DNA from: Paraburkholderia gardini
GTDB lineage: Bacteria > Pseudomonadota > Gammaproteobacteria > Burkholderiales > Burkholderiaceae
Direction of reading: 5' to 3'
DNA: 64,000 nt
Assembly (NCBI RefSeq): GCF_907164575.1
Contig: NZ_CAJQYY010000018.1
Coordinates: 62,001-126,000, forward strand
Part shown: in pieces, positions 34,092 to 43,103 of the stretch
How the letters are laid out: the number at the start of each line of letters is the position of its first letter
Numbering within the stretch: the first letter of the stretch is position 1
Position numbers and translations under genes: made by a program
The notes under the pieces: model-generated
The model's database searches: none
Told to the model about the DNA's origin: nothing
The model's input: only the letters and a program-made list of their open reading frames with translations

Positions 34092-34119
34092 CGGCCCGGG
34101 TCTTCACAAACCCGGGCCG
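34092..34119. terminator. Intrinsic terminator between DUF1120 copy 2 and flgL
   Basis: CGGCCCGGGT pairs with ACCCGGGCCG around a short loop (34092-34119), followed by TTCTC on the plus strand. An AAACAAAG run on the other side could serve flgL, whose stop is at 34151, so the element is probably used from both directions. Confidence 0.75.
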
Positions 34120-34150
34120 TTCTCACATCCAGATCAGAAAAACCGCAGAA

Positions 34151-35365
34151 TCAATTCCCGATGTAATTAAACAGCGACATCTTCTGAATCATCGAGAACC
34201 CCTGCTGCGCCGCCTGCAGCGAAAACTGCACCATCGTGTACTTGCTGATCACCTGCGTCAGGTTCGTCTGCGTCAGATCCGCCAGGTTACTCTGGGTCTG
34301 CAGGTTGTTGCTCTGCGTGACCGTCTGCAACGCCGTCAGTTCATTTTCCCGTCCGCCCACCGATGCCTGAACCGTGATCACGTTGTTCAACGTATTCGCC
34401 AGCTTGCCCATCGCCGTCGAAAGCGCATTCGTCAGGTTCGCCGTGCCCGCGCCCGGTGTGACGGGCGTCTGCAATGCCGCCACCGCCGCATCGATGTTCG
34501 CGAACACATCCGTGCCCGACTGCGTGGCCGGCGTCACCGAGAACGAATCGCCCGCTGCCGGGGCGCCGGAAATCGCCACAGTCTGACCGCCCAGCGTGAT
34601 CGCCGTGCCCGACGTGAACGTCTGCGCCGCGGTTGTCGATCCAGCCGTCACGTCCGTCACCGTGTACGTGGTCGGGCTCGTGAAGTTGATCGTGTATTTG
34701 TCGGCGTTGGTCGGATCGGCCGGATTCGTCGTGCTCACCGTGCCGATCGTGCCTGACCCAGTGTTGGTCGTACTGCCAGCCGGAATCGAGTTCGTGCCGG
34801 TCGGCGAAACGCCGAGGAACACTGTCGCGCCGTTGTCGCCGGCTGCGATCTGACGGGTGCCCGTGACCTGCACGTACTGCACGCCGCTGTCGCCGTTGTA
34901 TTGCACCGCGCCCGACGCGTTCGTACCGAACGGCTGCGACGTCGTCTGGTAACCCGCGAACAGGAAGCTGCCCGAGCCGTCGGTGGCGTTCGCCTGCGAC
35001 AGCAGCTGGCTGCGCAGACCCTGCAACTGGGTCGCGAGCGCGCTACGGTCGCCGTCGTTCAGCGAACCGTCGCCGGCACGCACGAGCAGCGTGTTGATGT
35101 TCGTCAGGATGCCGTTGACCGTACCAAGCGTCGTATCTTCCGACTGCAGCGACGAAAGCGCCGCGTTCTGGTTGCTCGAGTACTGCGACAGCGTCGCAGC
35201 CTGCATGCTCAGCTGCACGGCCTGCGCCGCGCCCACCGGATTGTCCGACGGCGTCGCAAGGCTCACGCCGCTCGACAGTTGCTGATACAGCTGCGTGAGC
35301 TGGCTTTGCTGATCGTCCATCGTCTGGACGTTCATGCCGAAATACTGGGTCGTGGAAATGCGCAT
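34151..35365 (-). CDS. flgL: FlgL, hook-filament junction protein
   Basis: A 404-residue junction protein (HAP3). The flagellin-like N-terminus (MRISTTQYFGMN, then LYQQLSSGVSLATPSDNPVGAAQAVQL) and C-terminus (QSNLADLTQTNLTQVISKYTMVQFSLQAAQQGF) are both present. The middle is a Thr/Ala/Gly-rich variable region, making it longer than enteric FlgL (about 317). It follows flgK by 14 bp and shares the sigma-28 promoter upstream of flgK. Confidence 0.96.
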   Translation of the reverse strand: MRISTTQYFGMNVQTMDDQQSQLTQLYQQLSSGVSLATPSDNPVGAAQAVQLSMQAATLSQYSSNQNAALSSLQSEDTTLGTVNGILTNINTLLVRAGDGSLNDGDRSALATQLQGLRSQLLSQANATDGSGSFLFAGYQTTSQPFGTNASGAVQYNGDSGVQYVQVTGTRQIAAGDNGATVFLGVSPTGTNSIPAGSTTNTGSGTIGTVSTTNPADPTNADKYTINFTSPTTYTVTDVTAGSTTAAQTFTSGTAITLGGQTVAISGAPAAGDSFSVTPATQSGTDVFANIDAAVAALQTPVTPGAGTANLTNALSTAMGKLANTLNNVITVQASVGGRENELTALQTVTQSNNLQTQSNLADLTQTNLTQVISKYTMVQFSLQAAQQGFSMIQKMSLFNYIGN

Positions 35366-35379
35366 ATGCGTTCAACGCC

Positions 35380-37377
35380 TCAATTGAAAATGCCGAGGAT
35401 GGTCTGGAACAGCGTGTCAGCAGTCTGGATCACCTTGCTGTTCGCCTGATACGCCTGCTGGTACTGCAGCAGGTTCGCGGCTTCCTCGTTGATGTTCACA
35501 CCCGAAACCGATTGCTGGGCTGTCGTGATCTGCGTGACGAGCGAGGCCTGCGCCGTGCTCTGCGCGTCGACGTTGTTCGTCTGGTTACCGATGTCGTTGA
35601 CGTAGTTCGCGTATGCGTTCGTCAACGTCACCGTACCGCCGTTCAGCTGCTTTGCCGTGACCAGCGCGGACAGCAACTGTGCGTTACGGCCGTCGTTGGC
35701 GCCACCGGTGTTCGCCGCGATCGTGAACGTGTCGTTGTTCGAAGGCGCGCCGCTCAGGCTTACCGTCACGCCGTTCATCCAGCCGCCCGCCGGCGGAGCG
35801 CCCGTGCCGGCGTTGATCGTCAGCGTCGCACCCGTCGCCGGGTCGTACGGCACGCCCGTGCCGGCCGTGGTGATCGTGACCGTCGAAGGCGGCGTGCCGC
35901 CCACCGTGACGACCGACCCCACCGGGAAACCGGTCAGCTCGCCCGTGCCCGAGTTGTACGTGAGCGTCGTGCTCGAGCTCGGCAGCGTGTAGCCCGCCGA
36001 CACCGAACCCTGCGTGATCTGGCCGGAGCCGCTGTTGGTCGACGTCGCCGACGCCAGCACCGGCGCCGAAGCGGCAATCGCGGAGCCAACCGAGGTCGTC
36101 AGCGCGAAGTTGTTCAGCGCGCCGCGCGTGGGCTCGATGGAGAACTTGTCGCCCGCGTTCATCGTGCCGGACACCGAAAGCTGCAGGCCGCCGATCGGCG
36201 ACGCAAGGCTCGTCGACTGGCCGACGACGGTGCCCGTCGCGGAATCCGTCAGCGTGTAGTTCGTGCCGTCGAAGGAAAGCGTGTAGTCGCTCGTCGTCGG
36301 CTGCGCGGCGTTCGCGAACGATGCGCTTAGCGTAGCCGTGCTCGTGTTCTTCGAACTGGCGTAGACGGTCGGCGAGCCGACTGTGAACAGCGCGCCGCCC
36401 GGGTTGCCAGACAGGTCGATACCGAGCGCGTTCTGCGCGTTCACCTGGGCGGCAAAACTCGTCGCGATCGCGCCGAGTTGCGCTTCGGCCGGATCGAGCG
36501 ACTGGCTGCGGAACGTGAGCAGACCGCCAAGCTGGCCGCCAATGTCTGCCGAATCCGACAGAACCTGCGGCGTCGGCGCCGGGTTCGCACCCACGAGGCC
36601 GGCGTACGCCACTGACAGTTCGGTCGGATCGCCCGGCGACGTCTGCGTCGTGAGGTTGAAGCTCTTGTCGCTCATCACGAGCGGCTGGCCGTTACCCATG
36701 AACACGCTGTAACCGCTGCTGTTCTGCACGACCTGCACGCCGACGAGCGACGACAGGTTCGACACGGCGAGGTCGCGCTGGTCCATCAACTGGTTCGGCG
36801 GCTGGCCCGAGGTGCTTTGCGCGGCGATCTGCGCGTTCAGCGACGCGATCTGCGCGGTGTACGTGTTGACCTGCGCGACGGTATCAGTCAGCTGCGTGTT
36901 CACGCTCGTGCGCAACTGGTCGTACTGTTCGCCGGTGGCGTTGATCTGATCGGCAAGCGCTTGCGCATTGCTCATCGCGGTCTGGCGCATCGCGTTGTCG
37001 GACGCACTGTTCGCGACATTCTGCAGACCGGTGAAGTAGCTCGTGATCGCCGTCGAAATACCCGAAGTCGGACTGCCGACCAGGTTGTTCAACTGCGAAA
37101 TCATGCTGTAGTAGGTAGACAGCGAACCGGCGCCCGACTGCGCGGTGTTCAGCTGGGTCGCCAGGTACTGGCTCCACTGACGCTGGACGGTCGTCGTCGA
37201 CACGCCTTGCGGCAGATATCCGGAACCGGTGTACTGTCCGCTCGTTTCCGAGTAGACAGGACGCTCGATCGAATAGCCGGGCGTTGCCTGGTTGGCGATG
37301 TTCTGGCCCGTCGTCGTCAGCCCCCACTGGGCTGCGTTGAGTCCGCTGAGGCCGATGCTGAAAAGGTTACTGGACAT
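35380..37377 (-). CDS. flgK: FlgK, hook-filament junction protein
   Basis: A 665-residue junction protein (HAP1). The N-terminus (LFSIGLSGLNAAQWGLTTTGQNIANQATPGYS) is the axial-protein signature, and the C-terminus holds SGVNINEEAANLLQYQQAYQANSKVIQTADTLFQTIL. FlgK sits directly on the hook. The variable middle is longer than in enterics (547 residues). A near-consensus sigma-28 promoter at 37432-37458 lies about 55 bp upstream. Confidence 0.97.
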   Translation of the reverse strand: MSSNLFSIGLSGLNAAQWGLTTTGQNIANQATPGYSIERPVYSETSGQYTGSGYLPQGVSTTTVQRQWSQYLATQLNTAQSGAGSLSTYYSMISQLNNLVGSPTSGISTAITSYFTGLQNVANSASDNAMRQTAMSNAQALADQINATGEQYDQLRTSVNTQLTDTVAQVNTYTAQIASLNAQIAAQSTSGQPPNQLMDQRDLAVSNLSSLVGVQVVQNSSGYSVFMGNGQPLVMSDKSFNLTTQTSPGDPTELSVAYAGLVGANPAPTPQVLSDSADIGGQLGGLLTFRSQSLDPAEAQLGAIATSFAAQVNAQNALGIDLSGNPGGALFTVGSPTVYASSKNTSTATLSASFANAAQPTTSDYTLSFDGTNYTLTDSATGTVVGQSTSLASPIGGLQLSVSGTMNAGDKFSIEPTRGALNNFALTTSVGSAIAASAPVLASATSTNSGSGQITQGSVSAGYTLPSSSTTLTYNSGTGELTGFPVGSVVTVGGTPPSTVTITTAGTGVPYDPATGATLTINAGTGAPPAGGWMNGVTVSLSGAPSNNDTFTIAANTGGANDGRNAQLLSALVTAKQLNGGTVTLTNAYANYVNDIGNQTNNVDAQSTAQASLVTQITTAQQSVSGVNINEEAANLLQYQQAYQANSKVIQTADTLFQTILGIFN

Positions 37378-37431
37378 GCGTCATCCTGAGAGGCGACGCT
37401 GATGCGCCGCCGAGTTGACTGAACACCATGT

Positions 37432-37458
37432 ATATCGGCCCGGCCGCGAAAACATTGA
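37432..37458 (-). promoter_or_regulatory. Sigma-28 (FliA) promoter of flgK-flgL
   Basis: On the minus strand: TCAATGTT-N11-GCCGATAT. The -10 matches GCCGATAA at 7 of 8 and the spacer is exactly 11. The -10 ends about 55 bp before the flgK ATG. This fits flgKL as late (class III) genes. Confidence 0.8.
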
Positions 37459-37539
37459 GGGCCAATTGCGTCGGGCGAAGAGCTTTTCGCGCGCGCCGCG
37501 CGGGTCGTTCCGGGCACGCGGCGCGTGCCCGTCAAGCCT

Positions 37540-38301
37540 TCAGGCGCGCACCAGCGAGCGCCGCTTCATTTCGAGCTGCGTGATAAGGCGTTGAAGCGTG
37601 TTCTCCGCATTGCCCGGCAGCGTGACGAAACGGAAACCAAGCTGATAGCACGCCGCGCCGTTCGGCTGCGTGATCGCGCGATGGGAAACCAGTTCGAGGT
37701 CGAGATACAGCGTGCCGAGTGCGCCGAGAATCAGCTCGCAATCGGAGAGCACCGCGCCCATCGGAAGGTCGGCGATGCGCTCGTCGTTCGTGCGTATGCC
37801 GACGCCACCCAGCGACAGGTCGTGTACTTCAAAACGGAACGCGCCGCCGTCCGCGAGCTGGCCCTTGCAGAGATAGGGATTGAGCACGGGCGCATCGACG
37901 CGGAAATATTCACGACGCTGCACATAGAACAGCACTTCGGGGAATTCGGCCACGAAGGCCGGACGGCCTTCGTATTCTGTTTCACGCGGCGTGGCGGTCG
38001 AAAACTCGACACGAACGCCATCCGGCGACGCATGAAAGCGGCCGCGCGGCGCGGCAAGCAAACCCTCGTTCTGCTCGGGAAGACCACCCCAGTCGAAGGT
38101 GAACGTCCGCGCGCGCACATCCACATCGAGGATCTTCGTGACGAGCTGGCCACTCTTGTACTGCACGGTCAGAAAATCGCCACGGATGGCGAGGTTGCGT
38201 AGCTGGACGCCGATTTCCAGCGGGTTCCGGCGACCGAAATCGTTACCGCTCCCGGCGTCTTCTGCCTGAGTTTTATCGCCGTTCGACTGGTTGGTATCCA
38301 T
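37540..38301 (-). CDS. ycgR: YcgR-type flagellar brake protein (PilZ, cyclic di-GMP)
   Basis: A 253-residue protein with an N-terminal YcgR domain (about residues 20-125) and a C-terminal PilZ domain. The cyclic di-GMP motif RxxxR is REYFR in VQRREYFRVDAP near residue 135, and the paired DxSxxG is DLSLGGVG near residue 165. YcgR with bound cyclic di-GMP slows the motor at the stator-rotor interface. It is preceded by a sigma-28 promoter at 38437-38463. It sits between flgJ and flgK but has its own promoter. Confidence 0.93.
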   Translation of the reverse strand: MDTNQSNGDKTQAEDAGSGNDFGRRNPLEIGVQLRNLAIRGDFLTVQYKSGQLVTKILDVDVRARTFTFDWGGLPEQNEGLLAAPRGRFHASPDGVRVEFSTATPRETEYEGRPAFVAEFPEVLFYVQRREYFRVDAPVLNPYLCKGQLADGGAFRFEVHDLSLGGVGIRTNDERIADLPMGAVLSDCELILGALGTLYLDLELVSHRAITQPNGAACYQLGFRFVTLPGNAENTLQRLITQLEMKRRSLVRA

Positions 38302-38436
38302 GTTCTTGCCAGTGTGCCTGTTCTTGCGGGCGGTCTACCGGGCAGGAAGGGCGGCTTTTGAAGCCGTCGTCCTTCGCCTGTCAACGCGCGTTCAACCGGA
38401 ATACTTTCACTTCTTTCCCGTATCGGGTGTAACTGA

Positions 38437-38463
38437 TTAGCGGCAGCGCGCACCCAAAGTTTA
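38437..38463 (-). promoter_or_regulatory. Sigma-28 (FliA) promoter of ycgR
   Basis: On the minus strand: TAAACTTT-N11-GCCGCTAA, matching 14 of 16 positions of TAAAGTTT-N11-GCCGATAA with the exact spacer. It lies about 136 bp upstream of the ycgR ATG in the flgJ-ycgR gap (38302-38568), leaving a fairly long leader. Confidence 0.82.
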
Positions 38464-38568
38464 GGGCACCACCGTTAATTTTTCCCGGCAAACGTTTAAT
38501 TCCTGCCCGCGCGAGGCGCTGGCCCGCCGCGATGTGAACCTGCGCACCGCTCATCCGCAAGCCCTGCT

Positions 38569-39498
38569 TCACCCCATTTTCTGCATGATCGAGATGAGCT
38601 TTCTCGCGTAATGCGGGTCGGTCGCGTAGCCGGCGCGCTGCATGCCGGTCGCGAAACCGTTCACGTCGTGCGAGCTGTTGAGCACCTGCGCGTAGCGCGG
38701 ATTCGACTTCAGCATGCTCGCGTAATCGGTCATCGCGTCTTCGTACGAATCGTAGGCGCGGAATTTCTCGACCACGCGTTGCGGCTTGCCGTGTACGTAT
38801 TCCGTCGTGACGGTCGACACCGTCTTGCCGGTCCAGTCCTTCGTCGCCTTGATGCCGAAGACGTTGTGGCTCGTCGAGCCGTCCACCTTCTTGATCTCGC
38901 TCTTGCCCCAGCCCGATTCGAGCGCGGCCTGGCCGATGATGAAGCGCGCCGGAATACCGGTCGCTTCGCTCGCCGCCTGCGCCGGTGCCGCGAGCCGGTC
39001 GACGAACGCATCGACTTTCGGCGAGCTGCCGTCGCCCTTCACCGGTGGCGTCAGCGCGCTGTTCGCCGAATAACCGCGGCCGGATTGCAGCGCGCCGTTG
39101 TTCGCCGGATTCGCGTAGGCCTTCGCGAGCGCGTTGAGCGCGGCGTTGTTGCCCGCGTTCGCGTCACCGGTCTGCATGCCGGAATTGCGCATTAACTGCT
39201 TGAGCATCGCGTCCGCCACGCCGATGCCCTTGTTCGACAGTTGCTGCGCGAGCTGCTGGTCCATCATCGACGTGAACGTGGCCGTGTCGTGCGAATCGAA
39301 CGGACCGTCCTGCGGCGTCGCATCGCGCATGCTCTTCAGCATCATCTGCGTGAACACGGCATCGAACTGCTTCGCCGCCGATTTCATCGCTTCCTGCGGC
39401 GAGTTCTTCGCCTGGGCGCGCAGTGCGTCGAAGCCCTGGACGTCGAGCGCGAAGCGTTGCGACAGGTCGTTTGCCGCGCTGGTGGGATCTGAATTCAT
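38569..39498 (-). CDS. flgJ: FlgJ, rod cap and peptidoglycan hydrolase
   Basis: A 309-residue two-domain protein. ATG 39498 is preferred to GTG 39501 because AAGGAA is at the right distance. The N-terminal rod-cap domain contains AAKQFDAVFTQMMLKSMRDA (about residues 42-61). The C-terminal glucosaminidase domain starts near residue 165, with the catalytic Glu in QAALESGWGKSEI (about 192) and YDSYEDAMTDYASMLKSNPRY. FlgJ caps the growing rod and opens the murein layer. It is the last gene of the flgB-J run before ycgR. Confidence 0.95.
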   Translation of the reverse strand: MNSDPTSAANDLSQRFALDVQGFDALRAQAKNSPQEAMKSAAKQFDAVFTQMMLKSMRDATPQDGPFDSHDTATFTSMMDQQLAQQLSNKGIGVADAMLKQLMRNSGMQTGDANAGNNAALNALAKAYANPANNGALQSGRGYSANSALTPPVKGDGSSPKVDAFVDRLAAPAQAASEATGIPARFIIGQAALESGWGKSEIKKVDGSTSHNVFGIKATKDWTGKTVSTVTTEYVHGKPQRVVEKFRAYDSYEDAMTDYASMLKSNPRYAQVLNSSHDVNGFATGMQRAGYATDPHYARKLISIMQKMG

Positions 39499-39507
39499 CA
39501 CGGTTCC

Positions 39508-40737
39508 TTAGATGATTTCGAGGTCGGCGCGCAACGATCCGGCCGCCTTCATCGCCTGCAGGATCGACATCAGATCTGCTGGCGTGGCGCCAAGCGCGTT
39601 GAGCGCCTTGACGACGTCGGCGAGATTCGCGCCGGCGTTCACGTACTTGAGCGCGCCGTTATCCTGCTTGAGCTGGATCTGCGACTGCCGCGCGACCACC
39701 GTCTGGCCGTTCGAGAATGCGCCCGGCTGGCTCACCACCGGCTGCGTATTGACGACCACCGAAAGATTGCCATGCGCGACCGCGCAGTTTTGCAGCGTCA
39801 CCATCTGGTTCATCACGATCGAACCGGTGCGTGCGTTCAGGATCACCTTCGCGGCGGCCTGCGCCGGTTTCACATCGAGGTTCTGCAACTGCGCCATGAA
39901 CGACACCTGTTGCGCGGGATCGGTCGGCGCGCGCAGCTGGACCGTGCGGCCATCCAGCGCGACCGCCGTGCCGAAACCGAATGCGTTGTTCACGGCCGCG
40001 GTGATGCGCTGCGTCGTGTCGTAATCCATGTCGTTGAGTTCGAGCTGGACCGTGCCCGACTGCGAGATCGTGGTCTGCACCGCACGTTCGACAATCCCGC
40101 CGTTCGTGATGCGGCCGGCCGCGAGCTGGTTGACCTGAACCCGGCTGCCGTTCGCGCTCGCCCCCGCGCCGCCGACGGCCATGTTGCCCTGCGCGAGCGC
40201 ATAGACCTGGCCGTCCGCGCCCTTCAGCGGCGTGAGCAGCAGCGTGCCGCCACGCAGGCTCTTCGCGTTACCGAGCGACGACACCGTCACGTCGATCGCT
40301 TCGCCCGGCCGCGCGAAAGGCGGGAGGGTCGCCGTCACCATCACGGCGGCGACGTTCTTCAACTGCATGCTGGTAAGCGCCGACGTACCGGTATTGCTCG
40401 ATCCGGCGGACTGGTTGTTGATCGAGATGCCGAGGTTCGCGAGCATGTTCGCGAGCGTCTGCGTCGTGAACGGCGTTTGCGTCGTCTGGTCGCCGGTGCC
40501 GTCGAGGCCGACCACGAGGCCATAACCGATCAGCGGGTTGTCGCGCACGCCCTGGATCGATACGAGATCTTTCAGGCGCTCGGCATGCGCGACGGACGTG
40601 CTGAGCGGCAGCACCACGCATGCCAGCGCGCAGAGTGCGAGCGTGCGGCAGACGTTGCGAAGGCGCGCGGCGCCTGATGCGCCCGAGGTGCCTGACGTGC
40701 GCGCGGAGCCCATGCGGCTAAAAAGTGCGAAGCTCAT
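39508..40737 (-). CDS. flgI: FlgI, P-ring protein
   Basis: A 409-residue P-ring protein. ATG 40737 lies 2 bp after the flgH stop; a frame extension to GTG 40746 would overlap flgH. A signal peptide with the hydrophobic core [20 protein letters not shown] (near residues 31-50) is cleaved before [31 protein letters not shown], the FlgI hallmark. The C-terminus reads [36 protein letters not shown]. It forms the bushing in the peptidoglycan layer. Confidence 0.96.
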   Translation of the reverse strand: MSFALFSRMGSARTSGTSGASGAARLRNVCRTLALCALACVVLPLSTSVAHAERLKDLVSIQGVRDNPLIGYGLVVGLDGTGDQTTQTPFTTQTLANMLANLGISINNQSAGSSNTGTSALTSMQLKNVAAVMVTATLPPFARPGEAIDVTVSSLGNAKSLRGGTLLLTPLKGADGQVYALAQGNMAVGGAGASANGSRVQVNQLAAGRITNGGIVERAVQTTISQSGTVQLELNDMDYDTTQRITAAVNNAFGFGTAVALDGRTVQLRAPTDPAQQVSFMAQLQNLDVKPAQAAAKVILNARTGSIVMNQMVTLQNCAVAHGNLSVVVNTQPVVSQPGAFSNGQTVVARQSQIQLKQDNGALKYVNAGANLADVVKALNALGATPADLMSILQAMKAAGSLRADLEII

Positions 40738-40739
40738 GA

Positions 40740-41480
40740 TCACCACGGCGCGAGATTGAGGAAGAAGCGTTGCAGCCAGCCCATGTTCTCGGCCTCGTTG
40801 ATATAGCCCTTCGCGGAATATTCGATCTTCGCGTCGGCGACCTGGGTCGAGTACACGGAATTCAGGCCGGAGATCGTGTTCGGATTGACGACGCCCGAAA
40901 AGCGCACGAACTCGTTACCCTGGTTGATCAGCATCTGCTTTTCGCCGCTCACGTTCAGGTTGCCGTTCGGCATCACGCCCGTCACGGTCACCGTGATCGT
41001 GCCGTTGAACGTGTTCGACGCGTTCGCGCCGCCTGCCGCCTGGAACGTGTTGGTGCCGCTCGCGTCGAGGTTCACCTTGCCGAACAGGCCGGAGAGGAAC
41101 CCCGCGGTCGGCACGCCGAACTTGGTCGCGCCGTCGCGGTTCGCGTTCGCGCCCGAGGACTTCGTCGCGTTGATGTTTTCCGCGATCACGATGGTCAGGA
41201 TATCGCCGACGTTGCGCGGCCGCTGGTCTTCGAAGAGCGGCCGACCCGCGTAACCCGGATTGAAAATCGAGCCGGGCGACTGCTGCGAGGGCGGCAGGGG
41301 CGGGGCGGCCGTCATCGGCTGCTGGACGATCGGCTGCGTCGGCACGAGTGCGCAGCCGCCGAGGGCGGCGGCGAACGTTCCGGCGAGCGCGAGCAGCCGC
41401 GCCGCGCGCGCGCCGCGTGTGATTGCCGGGATACCTGTGAAATGCGACATCGTGATTACCGTTTCTGTTAACCCTGTCAT
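40740..41480 (-). CDS. flgH: FlgH, L-ring lipoprotein
   Basis: A 246-residue L-ring lipoprotein. The lipobox LGGC (Cys near residue 43) follows [11 protein letters not shown]. Conserved FlgH stretches are [27 protein letters not shown] and the C-terminus [23 protein letters not shown]. The start could be ATG 41480 or ATG 41450 (10 residues shorter); neither has a strong ribosome-binding site. FlgH forms the outer-membrane bushing. Confidence 0.95.
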   Translation of the reverse strand: MTGLTETVITMSHFTGIPAITRGARAARLLALAGTFAAALGGCALVPTQPIVQQPMTAAPPLPPSQQSPGSIFNPGYAGRPLFEDQRPRNVGDILTIVIAENINATKSSGANANRDGATKFGVPTAGFLSGLFGKVNLDASGTNTFQAAGGANASNTFNGTITVTVTGVMPNGNLNVSGEKQMLINQGNEFVRFSGVVNPNTISGLNSVYSTQVADAKIEYSAKGYINEAENMGWLQRFFLNLAPW

Positions 41481-41491
41481 TTACCGACCGG

Positions 41492-42280
41492 TCAGACCGG
41501 CATCTGGCTCAGGGTCTGCAGCATCTGGTCGGAGGTCGTCACGGCCTTGCTGTTGATTTCGTACGCGCGCTGGGTCTGGATCATGTTGACCAGTTCCTGC
41601 ACGACGTTCACGTTCGACGCTTCCACGTAGCCCTGATTGAGCGAGCCCGAGCCATTCAGGCCCGGTTGCGACACGATCGGCGCACCCGACGACGACGTTT
41701 CCGCGAACAGGTTTTCGCCCTTCGCGTCGAGGCCGGTCGGGTTGATGAACGTGGCGATCTGCATCGAGCCGATCTGCGTGCTCGTGCTCGACCCTGCCTG
41801 CGTGATCGACACCACGCCGTCGCTGCCGATCGTGAGCGACGTGGCGTTCTGCGGAATCGTGATAGCCGGAATGACCTGATAGCCGCTCGACGTCACGAGC
41901 TGGCCCTGCGAGTTGGTCTGGAACGAGCCGTCACGCGTGTAGGCGTTCGAGCCGTCCGGCATCAGGACCTGGAAGAAGCCCGCGCCGTTGATCGCGACGT
42001 CCTTCGAATTGCCGGTCTGCTGCAGGTTGCCCTGCGTGTACAGACGTTCCGTCGCGACCTGCTGCACGCCCGTGCCGACCTGAATGCCGGACGGCAGTTC
42101 GGTCTGCTGCGTGGAGTTCGCGCCCGGCTGGCGGGTGGTCTGATACAGCAGATCCTCGAACACCGCGCGCGAGCCCTTGAAGCCGTTCGTGCTGACGTTC
42201 GCGAGATTGTTCGAGATCACGTCCATCTGCGCCTGCTGCGCATTCATGCCGGTTGCAGCGATATAGAGTGAGCGGTTCAC
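41492..42280 (-). CDS. flgG: FlgG, distal rod protein
   Basis: A 262-residue distal rod protein with a GTG start at 42280 behind AGGAGA. It has the rod/hook N-terminal signature [33 protein letters not shown] and the C-terminal [32 protein letters not shown]. Length is standard. It forms the long distal rod through the periplasm. Confidence 0.97.
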   Translation of the reverse strand: MNRSLYIAATGMNAQQAQMDVISNNLANVSTNGFKGSRAVFEDLLYQTTRQPGANSTQQTELPSGIQVGTGVQQVATERLYTQGNLQQTGNSKDVAINGAGFFQVLMPDGSNAYTRDGSFQTNSQGQLVTSSGYQVIPAITIPQNATSLTIGSDGVVSITQAGSSTSTQIGSMQIATFINPTGLDAKGENLFAETSSSGAPIVSQPGLNGSGSLNQGYVEASNVNVVQELVNMIQTQRAYEINSKAVTTSDQMLQTLSQMPV

Positions 42281-42321
42281 GGTGATTCTTCTCCTGAGTG
42301 CAGGCGGGCCCGCAGTCTGTA

Positions 42322-43080
42322 TTAACTGAAGTCGAGCAGCTTGTTGGCCGACTGGTCATTCTGGTCGGCGGACTCGATCATCTTCGTCTGCATCTGGAAC
42401 TGACGCGCGTTGGTGATCATCGAGACCATTGCTGCAACCGGGTTCACGTTGCTGCCTTCGAGCGAGCCTGCCGCGACCACCACGTTCGGATCGGCGTCGG
42501 CGGGGTTGCCGTCGGTGGTATGAAAGAGGCCGTCATCGCCGCGCGTGAGCGTGCCCGGCTCCGGGTTCACGAGCTTCAGCTGGTCGATGAGCGCGATCGA
42601 CGTCGGCGGATCCCCCGGGGTCAGCGCGGAGATCGTGCCGTCCTTGCCGATGGTCACCTCCGAACCCGGCGGCACCGACAGCGGGCCGCCGTTGCCGACC
42701 ACCGGCAGGTTGGTCGCGGTCACGATCTGGCCGTTCTCGTCGACGTGCAGGTTGCCTGCGCGCGTGTACGCCTCGTTGCCGTCGGGCGTCAGCACCGACA
42801 GCCAGCCCGGACCCTGAATCGCGACGTCGAGCGGGTTGCCGGTCTGCTGGATCGGGCCGGGCGTGTAATCCGCGCCCGGCGTCGACGACAGCACGAAGGT
42901 GCGGGTCGTATCGTTGTTGACGGTGCTGCCGTCGCCGAACGCCATCGGCACGGCCCGGAAGGTCGCGAGCTGCGCGCGAAAACCCGTTGTCGACGTGTTC
43001 GCGAGGTTGTTCGCGACCAGTGCCTGCTGTTCGAGCGCCTGGGTGGCGCCCGACATCGCGGTATATATGAGCCGGTCCAT
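42322..43080 (-). CDS. flgF: FlgF, proximal rod protein
   Basis: A 252-residue rod protein. The N-terminus [37 protein letters not shown] and the C-terminus [31 protein letters not shown] are typical of FlgF. It is one of the minor rod proteins in the flgBCFG set. It follows flgE by 23 bp. Confidence 0.96.
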   Translation of the reverse strand: MDRLIYTAMSGATQALEQQALVANNLANTSTTGFRAQLATFRAVPMAFGDGSTVNNDTTRTFVLSSTPGADYTPGPIQQTGNPLDVAIQGPGWLSVLTPDGNEAYTRAGNLHVDENGQIVTATNLPVVGNGGPLSVPPGSEVTIGKDGTISALTPGDPPTSIALIDQLKLVNPEPGTLTRGDDGLFHTTDGNPADADPNVVVAAGSLEGSNVNPVAAMVSMITNARQFQMQTKMIESADQNDQSANKLLDFS

Positions 43081-43103
43081 GATGGTGTCGGTGCGTGCTG
43101 CGC

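Noticed and set aside
23221-34150. Search for integrase, transposase, tRNA or attachment sites around the adhesion island
   Set aside because: None are visible, so I describe the island as inserted by inference only and do not call a mobile element.
38302-38360. Possible second sigma-28 site nearer ycgR
   Set aside because: No -35/-10 pair with an 11-base spacer is present there; the good match is at 38437-38463.
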